Origin: Gemmatimonadota bacterium
GTDB taxonomy: Bacteria > Gemmatimonadota > Gemmatimonadetes > Gemmatimonadales > GWC2-71-9
DNA length: 46,488 bases
Assembly: GCA_003220935.1 (NCBI GenBank)
Contig: QHTT01000084.1
Span: 1-46,488 of the forward strand
Direction: 5' to 3'
Position numbers and translations under genes: made by a program. Below the pieces are notes generated by a model that was given only the letters and a program-made list of their open reading frames with translations, did no database searches and was not told the DNA's origin. Numbering within the stretch: the stretch's first letter is position 1; each line of letters starts with the position of its first letter. Shown piece after piece: positions 1 to 8,558 of this stretch.

Positions 1-7
1 GATCCTC

Positions 8-514
8 GTGGTGCGCGAGCTGCGGAAAGTCGGTCTCGAGGTGTCCGCTTTGAGCCTCCATCGGCGCTCGACGCAGGTCCACGCCGAACCAGGCTATCTC
101 CTTGAACTGAAAGGCGTAGTGAGCCGAGCCGACTGGCAACGCCGGGCGCTCATCGGCTGCCGGCGACAGGACGCGCTCATCGGGCGGGCCGAGATCGAAT
201 CTTTCAGGGAGCACCTCACGGAAGCGGGTGTCGAGGCCGGAATCTTTTTTGCCACGGCGCCGTTTGCGCCGGAAGCCCTGCACGCCGCCCACGACTGCGC
301 CCTCGCCTTGCTTCGCGTCACGGACGGGCGAACGGCGTTCGACACGAGCGGGTGGGGCACACCCGGTCACTACCCCGCCTGGCTCCCTGCTTACTGCGCC
401 CAGCTCGTCGGTCGCGACATCGCGGGTCAGCCACACTACCGGCTGCTCGAAACCGGGCAGGGTGACCTGATTCTGGATCAGCTCCGGACCAACAGCAGGG
501 AACCAGGTCTGTAG
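8..514 (+). CDS. Mrr-like restriction endonuclease-fold protein, possibly 5'-partial
   Basis: The middle of the protein (about residues 40-110) resembles the catalytic half of Mrr-type restriction-endonuclease-fold proteins: a strand ending in GCRRQD, then an IGRAEI segment, a helix, and GIFFATAPFAPEA followed by a helix. That pattern matches the family's KR...VGR...GVLVTTSGFT layout. The usual Q/E-x-K motif is not clear (CRRQ here), so nuclease activity is uncertain. The frame is open to the left edge of the window, so the real start may lie upstream; the GTG at 8 is only the first in-window start. It is followed after 17 bases by the next gene, which has its own AGGAGGAAGGGG Shine-Dalgarno site. 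Function in DNA cleavage or repair is inferred from fold resemblance only. Confidence 0.5.
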   Translation: MVRELRKVGLEVSALSLHRRSTQVHAEPGYLLELKGVVSRADWQRRALIGCRRQDALIGRAEIESFREHLTEAGVEAGIFFATAPFAPEALHAAHDCALALLRVTDGRTAFDTSGWGTPGHYPAWLPAYCAQLVGRDIAGQPHYRLLETGQGDLILDQLRTNSREPGL

Positions 515-531
515 GAGGAAGGGGGCTCAGC

Positions 532-831
532 ATGGCGGAGCAAGGACGTCAGAAGGATGCGATGGACGTGCTCCAGGCCTGGGTCAACGATTACAACGCC
601 CGCGCCCGGCCCGAGATTCCACTCGGCTCGGCGGGCGAAGCCGGCGGGGCACAGCTGCGGCTGAAGTACACTCCGGTCGAGGGTGAGGTGTCGATCCTCC
701 ACATGGTTGCCGTCAGCCGCAACGGTCGCGCCGGTATCCTGGTGCAGCGGTTCGAGGGACCCACCGCCGAGGCGGCGGTGCAGGCAGGAATGTGGGCCAG
801 CACGCAGCTCGGGCGCAGGCCGGCCGTGTGA
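532..831 (+). CDS. Hypothetical protein, 99 aa
   Basis: This small protein has no signal peptide or membrane segment. I do not recognise a family. It has a charged N-terminus (MAEQGRQKDAMDVLQAW), a probable beta-rich centre and an alanine-rich C-terminal helix. The start ATG follows a strong purine-rich ribosome site (AGGAGGAAGGGG). Its stop overlaps the GTG start I chose for the HAF-repeat gene by four bases (GTGA at 828-831), so the two are likely translationally coupled. Confidence 0.6.
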   Translation: MAEQGRQKDAMDVLQAWVNDYNARARPEIPLGSAGEAGGAQLRLKYTPVEGEVSILHMVAVSRNGRAGILVQRFEGPTAEAAVQAGMWASTQLGRRPAV

Positions 832-1820
832 GCGCGTCGCATCACTCGCCGGCGGCCGCGTCGACCGATGCGTCCATTCAGGAGCTGGGCACGCTGGGCG
901 GCGCCGTCAGCCAGGCGAAGGCAGTAAACCCACGCGGCGACGTCGTGGGCACGAGCCGGGACAGCGTGGGGCGGAGCCGGGCGTTCCTCTGGAAACAGGG
1001 CTCAGGCATCCTCGACCTGCGCCCCTCGACGGGCGTGAACAGCTCGGCCAATGACATCAACGAGCAGGGCGACATCGTGGGCGGCGGGGATACCGGTTTC
1101 GCAGCGTTTCACGCCTATCTGCTGTCCGAGGGCACGAGCGTCGATCTCGGTACGCTGGGCGGGAACGAAAGCGAAGCGCTGGCGATCAACCGGCGGGGAC
1201 AGGTCGCGGGGCACAGCCGGATTGGAGGAGGGGGGGCGCCCGCCAAACACGCCTTCTTCATCTGCGAGCCGGGGAGGATGCTCGACCTCGGGACGCTCGG
1301 CGGGACGACCAGCATCGCGCACGACGTGAACGACCTGGGAGAGGTCGTAGGCCTTTCCGAGACGACCATCGGTCAGCCTCACGCCTTTCTCTGGACAGCG
1401 ACGCGCGGTATGCGGGATCTCGGCACGCTCGGAACCGCGAGCATGGCGCTTGGAATCAACAACCGGAGCGAGATCGTGGGCGGCAGCGGTCGCGCGTTCC
1501 TATGGAGCGAGCAGGCTGGCATCGTCGACTTGGGGACGCTCGGGGGACGGACGAGCTGTGCCAACGACATCAACGATCTCGGCTGCATCGTGGGAGTGAG
1601 CCAGACCGGGGCAGCCGATCGCCGGGGCCTTCCTGTCACCCACGCGTTTCTCAGGACGCCGGACGGGACGATGGTGGACCTGGGCACGCTCGGGGGCGAG
1701 CACAGCTCCGCGGCCGCCGTCTCGGAGGAAGCAGGCGGCACTGTCTGGATCGCAGGACACAGCCACGACGCGTCGGCGCACCTTTGCGCCGTCCGCTGGG
1801 CAGTGCGCCTGCGGTCTTGA
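828..1820 (+). CDS. HAF-repeat protein (LGTLGG repeats)
   Basis: The protein consists of about seven repeats of 40-55 residues, most containing D/E-LGTLGG followed by xxSxAxxIN and then a G-x-(V/I)-(V/A)-G-x-S stretch and a HAFL segment. These are the hallmarks of the 'probable extracellular repeat, HAF family', predicted to form a beta-propeller-like structure. One repeat (near 1425) is degenerate (LGTLGTAS). I chose the GTG at 828 because it overlaps the upstream stop by four bases; another in-frame GTG lies at 792. Unusually for this family no convincing signal peptide is visible with either start, so secretion is not supported by the sequence. The molecular role of HAF proteins is unknown. 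Confidence 0.8.
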   Translation: MSASHHSPAAASTDASIQELGTLGGAVSQAKAVNPRGDVVGTSRDSVGRSRAFLWKQGSGILDLRPSTGVNSSANDINEQGDIVGGGDTGFAAFHAYLLSEGTSVDLGTLGGNESEALAINRRGQVAGHSRIGGGGAPAKHAFFICEPGRMLDLGTLGGTTSIAHDVNDLGEVVGLSETTIGQPHAFLWTATRGMRDLGTLGTASMALGINNRSEIVGGSGRAFLWSEQAGIVDLGTLGGRTSCANDINDLGCIVGVSQTGAADRRGLPVTHAFLRTPDGTMVDLGTLGGEHSSAAAVSEEAGGTVWIAGHSHDASAHLCAVRWAVRLRS

Positions 1821-1890
1821 CTGCGCCGGCTAGGCGGTGTCCCTTACTGCCGACGTGAGGTGCTTACACCACACCGGAGGTGGAGGCAAA

Positions 1891-2313
1891 GTGAGAACCT
1901 GGATTTCGATGCTAGCGCTGACACTTGGCATCCTGGCATGCGTGCCGTGCGCTGCACAGGCCCAGGCGGGCAAGCCTGCCAAGGTGAAAATCACGGCGCC
2001 GGCCAACGGCGCCACGGTCAGCGGACCCGTGAAAGTCACGCTTCAAGCGACCGGCGTGGAGATCGTTCCCGCTACAGACGAGCGCCCCGGCACGGGGCAC
2101 CATCACCTGTTCGTCGATCACGACCTGACGCCCCTCACCGACACGATCCCGCGCGGCGTGACCGGGATACTCCATCTGGGCCGGGGTCAAACCGAGTTTG
2201 TGCTGGATTCACTAAAGCCCGGTCCCCACCGCGTAATCGCCGTGGTCGCCGATTGGAAGCACGTTCCCCTGAAACCGCTCGTTGTGGACACGGTGCGGTT
2301 CACGGTGAAGTAG
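1891..2313 (+). CDS. Secreted DUF4399 domain protein
   Basis: The protein is about 140 residues. A signal peptide (MRTWISMLALTLGILA... ending near AQAQA) is followed by a domain with VKITAPANGATVSGPVKVTLQATG, the GTGHHHLFVD motif and a C-terminal segment with LKPGPHRVIAVVADWKHVPL. The GHHHL(F/L)(V/I)D signature marks DUF4399, a periplasmic or extracellular family of unknown function that looks like an Ig-like fold. I preferred GTG 1891 over an upstream start at 1837 because GGAGGTGGAGG lies just upstream and the signal peptide begins directly there. Convergent with the response regulator gene at 2347; a GC-rich hairpin (about 2318-2334) lies between them. Confidence 0.8.
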   Translation: MRTWISMLALTLGILACVPCAAQAQAGKPAKVKITAPANGATVSGPVKVTLQATGVEIVPATDERPGTGHHHLFVDHDLTPLTDTIPRGVTGILHLGRGQTEFVLDSLKPGPHRVIAVVADWKHVPLKPLVVDTVRFTVK

Positions 2314-2346
2314 CCCCGCTCCACGCGGGAGCGCCCAGTGCGCGGC

Positions 2347-2976
2347 CTATCGGGGGGGCCCGGGGGGAGGGGAGCCGTGCGCATACTTGAGGGCCGCCTC
2401 GGTGCGGTTCTTGACGCCCAACTTCGAAAACAGATGCTGCACGTGGAACTTGACCGTGTTGTCCGACAGGCCAAGGCGCTCGGCGATCTGCGGGTTGGTG
2501 AGTCCGCCGGCGACGAGGCTCCACACCTCGCGCTCCCGCGGCGTCAAGTCTCCCGGGGTACGCGCGCCCCGGCCTTCGATCCAGCGACGGGCTGCCTGCG
2601 GGAAGACGAGCTGTCCCCCGTGGACCTGCCGGATCGCGGTGAGCGTCTGCTGCGGGGATTCGGTCTTGAGAGCGAGCCCGTCCGCGCCGGCGTCGAGCGC
2701 TGACCGGAGCGAGTCACCGTCGTTGTAGGCGGTCAGGACCAGCACCTTGGGCGCCGCGGGGCGATCCCGCAGCGCAGTGATCACCTCGGTGCCCTTGATG
2801 CTCGTCAGCTCGAGGTCGAGCACCACCACGTCGGGCTTGTGCTGCTGCACCAGCTTCAGCACCTCGGTACCGTCGGTGGTCCATGCGGCCACCTTGATGT
2901 CGGGCTCGCCCTCGAGCAGAGCCCGAAGCCCTTCGAGCACGATCGCGTGGTCGTCGGCCAGCAACACCCGGATCAT
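2347..2976 (-). CDS. NarL/FixJ (LuxR-type) response regulator
   Basis: Residues 1-120 form a receiver domain: DD acidic pair at 8-9, phosphoacceptor Asp54 in VVVLDLEL, conserved Thr in LVLTAY and Lys in LALKTES. Residues 140-200 are a LuxR-type helix-turn-helix (LTPREREVWSLVAGG, NPQIAERLGLSDNTVKFHVQHLFSKLGV). The C-terminus is proline-rich. Its ATG is 10 bases downstream of the stop of the histidine kinase, so the two are a cognate pair, and they follow the nagB-PIG-L fusion in the same operon. The pair probably controls amino-sugar or cell-wall turnover genes; that target is inferred from context only. Confidence 0.93.
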   Translation of the reverse strand: MIRVLLADDHAIVLEGLRALLEGEPDIKVAAWTTDGTEVLKLVQQHKPDVVVLDLELTSIKGTEVITALRDRPAAPKVLVLTAYNDGDSLRSALDAGADGLALKTESPQQTLTAIRQVHGGQLVFPQAARRWIEGRGARTPGDLTPREREVWSLVAGGLTNPQIAERLGLSDNTVKFHVQHLFSKLGVKNRTEAALKYAHGSPPPGPPR

Positions 2977-2986
2977 GTCGGGCGAG

Positions 2987-3673
2987 TCACTCGGCCGGCA
3001 GGGTGACCGACAGCGCCGTGCCGCGACCGGGCGCGCTGTCGACCGCGAACGTGCCGCCCAGCATCTCGACGCGATCCTGAATGCCCCGCAGCCCGAAGTG
3101 CCCGCCCTCCACCCCCACGTCCACCTCGCTCGCCAGCACCCGCTGGGGGTCGAACCCCTTGCCGTCGTCCGAGACGATCAGGGCCAGGGAGCTGCCGCGC
3201 CGATCGACGGTCACGCGTTGCCGCGCCGCCCCGGAATGCCGGTGGCCGTTGGCGAGGGCTTCCTGGAGGATACGGTAGATCGCGATCTTGGTCGGCAGGG
3301 CGCAGTCACCCAGGTCGGCCGGGAGGTCCAGCTCGATCGCCTGATCAGTGAGGGTCTCGTGCTGGACGGCGAGCCCTTCGATGATCTCGCCGAGGGCGCG
3401 GCGCTCGAAGCCCGGCGGCCGAAACACCCCGATGAAGTTGCGGATCTCGCCGAGGGCGCGCTCCAGCAGCCTCACCGCCTGCCCGGCACGCTGCTGCGCC
3501 GTAGGATCTGCGGCCAGGGAGCGGTCGAGCACCTGGAGCTGGGACAGGGCCGCGAAGATGTCCTGCACCGGCCCGTCGTGCATGTCAAGAACGATCCGCT
3601 GCAACTCCCGCTCGCTCGTTGCCAGGAGACGCCGCGAGGCGGCGCGGGCTTCAGCGTCCCGCGGGGCCGTCAC
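2987..3673 (-). CDS. Sensor-less HisKA_3 histidine kinase
   Basis: The protein has 228 residues. It opens directly with a short helix and the HisKA_3 dimerisation domain (phospho-His32 in LDMHDGPVQDIF), then a HATPase domain with an N-box (LQEALANGHRHS), a G1 box (VSDDGKGFD) and FGLRGIQDRVEMLGGTF. There is no transmembrane segment, PAS or GAF domain. The reading frame is open further upstream, but that stretch is the shadow of the nagB-PIG-L gene; I placed the start at GTG 3673, which overlaps the upstream gene by 23 bases. NarL-type kinases usually carry an N-terminal input domain, so either a partner protein supplies the signal or the overlapping upstream product does. Confidence 0.85.
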   Translation of the reverse strand: MTAPRDAEARAASRRLLATSERELQRIVLDMHDGPVQDIFAALSQLQVLDRSLAADPTAQQRAGQAVRLLERALGEIRNFIGVFRPPGFERRALGEIIEGLAVQHETLTDQAIELDLPADLGDCALPTKIAIYRILQEALANGHRHSGAARQRVTVDRRGSSLALIVSDDGKGFDPQRVLASEVDVGVEGGHFGLRGIQDRVEMLGGTFAVDSAPGRGTALSVTLPAE

Positions 3674-5576
3674 GGTCCACCACGTACGCCTCCATGGCGA
3701 AATACTCGGGCAGCCCCAGGCGGTCCGCCCGCGCCGCCGTTTCGATGTTGCGGGCCTCGACCCGCTGCCAGAACTCGCGATCGTCGTGGCCGCCGGGGAA
3801 CGGCGCGGTGTCCTTCTGGGATTGGTGCTTGAAGATGGCGAAGATCTTCGCCCGCAGCTCATCCTGCGAGAGGGGCACCAGCACGTCCGCGTCCGTGATG
3901 GGCCACTCCTGCCAGGCTCCGCGGTACAGCCAGACCTGCGGCTGCGATGCGGCATAGCCCTCGAGGGCCCGCTCCACCGCCGCTTTGCACATCCGGTGCG
4001 TGCCGTGCGGATCGGACAGGTCCCCCGCCACGAAGACCAGGTCGGGGCGCACCTCCTCGAGCAGGGCGCGCACCAGCGCGACGTCTTCCGGTCCGATCGG
4101 GTGTTTCCGGACCTCGCCCGTCCGGTAGAAGGGCAGGTTAAGAAACCGCGCCGCACCGCGCGGTAGGCCTACCGACTCGAGGGCCGAGATGGCTTCTGAC
4201 TCCCGGATCATCCGCTTCAGCTCTTGGACCACGGGCAAGTCGACACCGCCCGGTCCTTTGTGCTCGAAGCTCGCCTCCACCGTATCGCGGACGCGCCGCA
4301 CCGCCGCGCGGTCGATCCCGAGCGTCTCGGCGGCCCGCTCGACGAAGTCGAGCTGGCGCTGCACGTCGTGGTCGAAGACCGCGATGTTGCCGCTCGTCAT
4401 GTAAGCGACGACGATGGCGTTCTCGTTCTCCCACAGCTTGCGCAGGATCCCCCCCATCGAGATCACGTCGTCGTCCGGGTGCGGGGAGAAGACGAGCACG
4501 CGCTGGCGCGAGGGCAGTTTGCGGCGGCCCCGGACCTTGTCTCGCAAGCGGTTGAACACGAGTCCGTTGACCGGCCCCGGTGCGCCGTGCTTCGCGAGCA
4601 GCGGGCTCAGGTGGTTCTCGGAGTAATCCCGGGCCGTGAGCTTCAGCACCGCTTTGCCGGCCTGCTCGGCGAGCCAGACCACAGCGCGCTCGGTCATGGC
4701 GGGCGTCCACTCGACGGGCTCGAGCAGCCAGGGGGTCTTGATCCGCGTCAGCTCCGCGGCCGCGGCCAGGTCGAGATGGGCCGCAGCGTTGGCATGCCCC
4801 TGGAGGAAGGTGGCGGCGACGTCGGGCGACGCCTCGCCCTCGACCGCGCGCCGCACGATCTCTGCCTTGTGCTCGCCGGTCGCGATGAGGGCGATTTCGC
4901 GGGCCTGGAGGATCGTGGCCACGCCCACCGTGATTGCTTCGCGCGGAACGTTGTCCTCGCCGAAGAAATCCGCCGCCGCGTCCCGCCGCGTGACGGTGTC
5001 GAGCGTCACGAGGCGCGTGCGGGAGTCCGCCGACGAGCCGGGCTCGTTGAACCCGATGTGGCCGCTCTTGCCGATCCCCAGGATCTGGCAATCGATCCCG
5101 CCGGCCTGGGTGATCGCACGCTCGTATGCCGCGCAATGCTCCGCCAGGCGCTCCCGCGGCACGCTCCCGTCGGGGATGTGCACGTTCTCGGGCTTGATGT
5201 TCACGTGGGCGAAGAGGTTCTCCCACATGTACCGCCGGTAGCTGTGCGGGCTGTCGGGCGGCATCGGGTAGTACTCGTCGAGGTTGAACGTCACCACGGC
5301 CGAGCAGTCCAGCTCCCCGGCCTGGTGCCGGCGGATCAGCTCGCGGTAGATGCCGAGGGGCGTGCTGCCGGTGGCGAGGCCGAGGACGCAGCGGCCCTTT
5401 GCGGCCACCTCGCGCCGGATCGTCTCGACGATGCGCTCCGCGAGGAGCGCCGCCAGATCGTCATGGTCGGGCACCACGACCGTACGGATGCGCTCGCGGT
5501 CGCGCGGGCCCTCGATCGCGGTCCGCGGGACCGGCTGCGTCCGCGCCGTCGCCGGGGGCGGGGCGTCGCGGCCCAT
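3651..5576 (-). CDS. nagB: Glucosamine-6-phosphate deaminase fused to PIG-L deacetylase
   Basis: The protein has 641 residues. Residues 30-290 are a NagB domain (GLATGSTP phosphate loop, FNLDEYY with Asp100, GHIGFNEPGSS with His173 and Glu178). The Asp that precedes the active-site His in E. coli NagB is Ser171 here (GIGKSGHIGFNEP), as I recall from the fused clade. Residues 355-600 are a PIG-L/LmbE metal-dependent deacetylase domain (FSPHPDDD at 364-370, later GDLSDPHGTHR). The fusion would deacetylate and deaminate amino sugars, feeding GlcNAc into glycolysis. ATG 5576 was chosen because GAGGAG lies about ten bases upstream. It is the first gene of an operon with a histidine kinase and response regulator. 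Confidence 0.92.
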   Translation of the reverse strand: MGRDAPPPATARTQPVPRTAIEGPRDRERIRTVVVPDHDDLAALLAERIVETIRREVAAKGRCVLGLATGSTPLGIYRELIRRHQAGELDCSAVVTFNLDEYYPMPPDSPHSYRRYMWENLFAHVNIKPENVHIPDGSVPRERLAEHCAAYERAITQAGGIDCQILGIGKSGHIGFNEPGSSADSRTRLVTLDTVTRRDAAADFFGEDNVPREAITVGVATILQAREIALIATGEHKAEIVRRAVEGEASPDVAATFLQGHANAAAHLDLAAAAELTRIKTPWLLEPVEWTPAMTERAVVWLAEQAGKAVLKLTARDYSENHLSPLLAKHGAPGPVNGLVFNRLRDKVRGRRKLPSRQRVLVFSPHPDDDVISMGGILRKLWENENAIVVAYMTSGNIAVFDHDVQRQLDFVERAAETLGIDRAAVRRVRDTVEASFEHKGPGGVDLPVVQELKRMIRESEAISALESVGLPRGAARFLNLPFYRTGEVRKHPIGPEDVALVRALLEEVRPDLVFVAGDLSDPHGTHRMCKAAVERALEGYAASQPQVWLYRGAWQEWPITDADVLVPLSQDELRAKIFAIFKHQSQKDTAPFPGGHDDREFWQRVEARNIETAARADRLGLPEYFAMEAYVVDRDGPAGR

Positions 5577-5607
5577 TAGCTGGTGCTCCTCATGGGCTGT
5601 GCACGGT

Positions 5608-5630
5608 GTAGCATATGCGGCGTAGCATAT
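5608..5630. promoter_or_regulatory. Direct repeat GTAGCATAT x2, candidate operator/promoter of nagB
   Basis: The nonamer GTAGCATAT occurs at 5608-5616 and 5622-5630, 14 bases apart, in the 215-bp divergent gap between nagB (minus) and the histidine kinase gene at 5792 (plus). The palindrome GCATATGC (5611-5618) is part of it and GCATATG occurs again near 5749. On the minus strand both copies read ATATGCTAC, so TATGCT could also be a -10 element about 35 bases before the nagB ATG. Function is inferred from position and symmetry. Confidence 0.35.
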
Positions 5631-5791
5631 AAAGAAGAATACGTCACCCAGCGACAACCTGCCAAAAGGTGTAGAACCGACGGCCTAGGCTGGTGCGCCG
5701 GGGCTAGCGGCCGCGCTGCGCGTTGCTTGACGCCACCGAGCAGATATCGCATATGTAGTGCGCGCCCCCCATTGCAGCTGGAGGTACGGTC

Positions 5792-7000
5792 GTGACCGGC
5801 GCCGGCCGCACGTGTCGACCGCCGCGGCGCTTCCGTGCGCCCTATGGAGCCTGGGTGAGCGGACCAGAGACTTTCGTGGAGGGCAGACGCGAGATCCTGC
5901 GGCAGGCCAGCGTGGCGCTCGGCGGCCGGCCCGTCACCGTGTGGGAGGTGTCCGCCGGTGCCGAGCTCGAGCCCCATGCCTCGAGCGACCCCACCCCCGG
6001 CTACCATGACAGCAAGCTTGACGTCGACGCCACGCTGCGGCGCTGGGGCATCCACATCGTGCAAGGCAGCCGCTTCGTCGGGGCGCGCGCCGGCGAGGGG
6101 CACTGGGTCGTCGCCCCGCTGCGCTCCCGCCCGCCGGCTCCCCCGCCCGAAGGGCGGGAGCGCCGCAGCCGGGAGCGCCTCACCCTCGAGCTCGCCGGCC
6201 TGTGCCTCGGCCTGCTGGACCGACGCGAGGCGCCTGCCACCCCCTTTGCCACGCGGGCGGATCCGCTGCAGGACCTCGCCACCCTGCCGGGCATCATCGC
6301 CCACGAAGTCTCGAACCCGCTGACCGCGGCGCGGGCGGGCCTCCAGCTCGCCATGGAAGCGCTCGGCCGCTGGACCGAGGTCGCCGCGGCGCGGCGGCTG
6401 GAGATGCTCGACGAGCTCGGCCAGGTGGTCGACGACATCGACCGCGGCATCAACTTCCTGCGCGCCATCAAGGACCGCGCCCGCGGCACGCTGGCGCGCT
6501 CGGAGCGGTTCGACGCCGTGCGCGTGGTCCGCTCCTGCTGCACGCTCGAGAGCCGTGTGCTCCGGGACAAGAAGATCCCCCTGGAGTTCAATTCCACGCT
6601 CGACGAGGTCTATCTCAAAGGCGATCCCAACGCGCTCTACGACATGCTGGTGAACCTGGTCCGCAACGCCGCGGATGCGAGCGCCGGAAGGCCCGCGCCG
6701 ATCCGGGTGGGTCTCGAGCAGGCGGGCGGATCGCTGCGGCTCACCGTGCGTGACGAGGGCGCGGGGATCCGCGGCGAAGACCTCGAGCGCATCTTCGAGC
6801 CGGGGTTCACCACCAAGGAGTTCGGGGAGGGGAGCGGGATGGGTCTCGTCGTGGTCCAGAGCGTGGTGCGCACCATGTTCGGGGGCAGCATCCAGGTGGA
6901 CTCCCGGCCGGGTGGCGGGACGACCGTCACGGTGAGCCTCCCCGTCCCACCGCAACGCTCGGCGGATGCGCGTCGGTCGGGGGAGCCGTCCGCGGCCTAA
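5792..7000 (+). CDS. Cytoplasmic sensor histidine kinase
   Basis: The protein has 402 residues and no transmembrane helix. Residues 1-150 are an unrecognised, possibly GAF-like input region with a proline-rich linker (RPPAPPPEGRE). The DHp region has the H-box GIIAHEVSNPLTAAR with phospho-His171. The HATPase_c domain has an N-box (NLVRNAADAS, Asn292), G1 (DEGAGI), F box (EPGFTTKEFGEGSGMGL) and ends in VTVSLPVP. GTG 5792 has CTGGAGGT six bases upstream; a GTG at 5855 is a weaker alternative. No response regulator is adjacent, so it is an orphan kinase here or works with the divergently encoded regulator at 2347. The C-terminus resembles NtrB/AtoS-type kinases. Confidence 0.88.
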   Translation: MTGAGRTCRPPRRFRAPYGAWVSGPETFVEGRREILRQASVALGGRPVTVWEVSAGAELEPHASSDPTPGYHDSKLDVDATLRRWGIHIVQGSRFVGARAGEGHWVVAPLRSRPPAPPPEGRERRSRERLTLELAGLCLGLLDRREAPATPFATRADPLQDLATLPGIIAHEVSNPLTAARAGLQLAMEALGRWTEVAAARRLEMLDELGQVVDDIDRGINFLRAIKDRARGTLARSERFDAVRVVRSCCTLESRVLRDKKIPLEFNSTLDEVYLKGDPNALYDMLVNLVRNAADASAGRPAPIRVGLEQAGGSLRLTVRDEGAGIRGEDLERIFEPGFTTKEFGEGSGMGLVVVQSVVRTMFGGSIQVDSRPGGGTTVTVSLPVPPQRSADARRSGEPSAA

Positions 7001-7059
7001 CGGGTTCGGCCTGCCGTGCGTAACCTAGAGAACACGCACTTCCTGTGAGGGATGTCCCC

Positions 7060-8558
7060 GTGAACCGCTTCCGTGCCGCTGCGGCAAGCGTGCTGCTCGC
7101 CGCGCTCGCCCTCCTCGCCCCCCTTGCTCCGCTGCACCGACCGCTCGCCGGCCAGACGCCCAGCGTGGACACCACCGGTGCCGGCGTTCTCATCGACCAG
7201 GGGCTGACTCACTCGCAGGTGATGCCGAACCTGCAGTACCTCACGGACGTGATTGGGCCTCGCCTGACCGGCTCACCCGCCGCCCGCGCCGCCAACGACT
7301 GGACGCTGGCCCGGTTCAAAGAGTACGGGCTCGACGCCCACCTCGAGCAATGGAATTTCGGCGGCACCTGGACACGCGGGCCGATGTGGATGCGGCTGAC
7401 CGCCCCGCGTGCGCATGACGTCGCGGCCGCGAGCTGGGCGTGGGCGCCCGGCACCAACGGCAAGACGGTGAGCGGGCCGGTCGTGCGCATCGATGCCACC
7501 ACGCCCGAGAGTCTCGACGCCAACAAGGGGAAAGTGAAGGGCGCGTGGGTCATGCTGCGCCCGCCTTCCTTCGTGTGGAACAACGACGGCCCGCCGATGG
7601 CCGCCGCCGACTCCGAGCGGCAGCGGGCGGCGTTCCGGGGCTTGTTCGGCGGCGGGCAGCGCCTCGATTCGGCCGCACGGGCGCGGCTCACGCAGTTCAA
7701 CACCGACCAGCCGTTTGTGTTGCGGAATTCCGGAGCGCTGGGCATCCTGCTCGATGGCGGCAAGGAGCAAGACCTGCTGAACATGAGCGGCTCGCCCACC
7801 CGGGTGCTGCCGCTCAGCCAGGTGGTCGTGGCGCACGAGGACTACGCGCTGTTCGACCGGCTGCTCGGGGCGGGCGTGACGCCCCGCCTCGAGTCCGGGG
7901 CAGCGCCCACCCGGGGCAGGTCGTGATCGTGGGCGCGCACCTCGACTCCTGGGACCTGGGGACGGGCGCGACCGACAACGGCACCGGGTCTATGGCCACG
8001 CTCGAGGCCGCGCGCATCATCGCGCAGTCGGGGCTCAAGCCCAAGCGGACGATCCGCTTCATTCTCTTCACGGGGGAGGAGCAGGGCCTCATGGGGTCGC
8101 GCAAGTACGCCGAGGCGCACGCCGCAGCGGCGGACTCCATCCAGGCGGTGATCGTGCTCGACAACGGCGCGGGAGCGATCACCGGGATGGCGCTCCAGGG
8201 CCACCTCGAGTCGTACCCGCTGTGGCGATTGCTGCTGGCCCCCGTCCACCGCCTCAACGCCGACACCATCAACGACGCCGTGAAGGGGGGCACGGACCAC
8301 CTGTCGTTCATCCCGTACGGGGTGCCGGGGTTCAACTTCAACCAGATCACGCGCGGCTACAACCACACGCATCACTCCCAGTCGGATACGTACGACAAGG
8401 CGATCGCCGCAGACCTGATGCAAGCGTCCAGCGTGATAGCGGTCGCGGCCTTCGAGCTGGCGAACCTCCCGGACATGCTGCCGCGGTGGGAGAAGCGGCT
8501 GCCGGTGCCGCCGATTGTGGCCGCAACGGTGTCGCCGGAATTACTGCGCAGCCGCTAG
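7060..8558 (+). pseudogene. M28-family zinc peptidase, broken by a frameshift
   Basis: Two frames together encode one M28 aminopeptidase. Bases 7060-7926 give a signal peptide, propeptide and PA-like region; the frame then ends at a TGA. From about 7900 the next frame gives the complete catalytic core: VGAHLDSWDLGTGATDNG, FTGEEQGLMGS, VLDNGAG and the last ligand in YNHTHHSQSD, up to 8558. At the joint (RLES then HPGQVV) family members normally have some 25-35 more residues, so a deletion with loss of frame is likely, not a single indel. GTG 7060 has GAGGGAT upstream; GTG 7045 has none. It overlaps the VOC gene tail by 18 bases. A real decay or an assembly error are both possible. Confidence 0.75.

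Noticed and set aside
3674..4156. N-terminal sensor domain of the histidine kinase
   Set aside because: The frame upstream of GTG 3673 has no domain character and is the shadow of the PIG-L part of the fusion gene.
7440..7880. Separate gene starting at 7440 in the second frame of the M28 region
   Set aside because: The first part of this frame is arginine-rich shadow sequence; only from about 7900 does it carry peptidase motifs.
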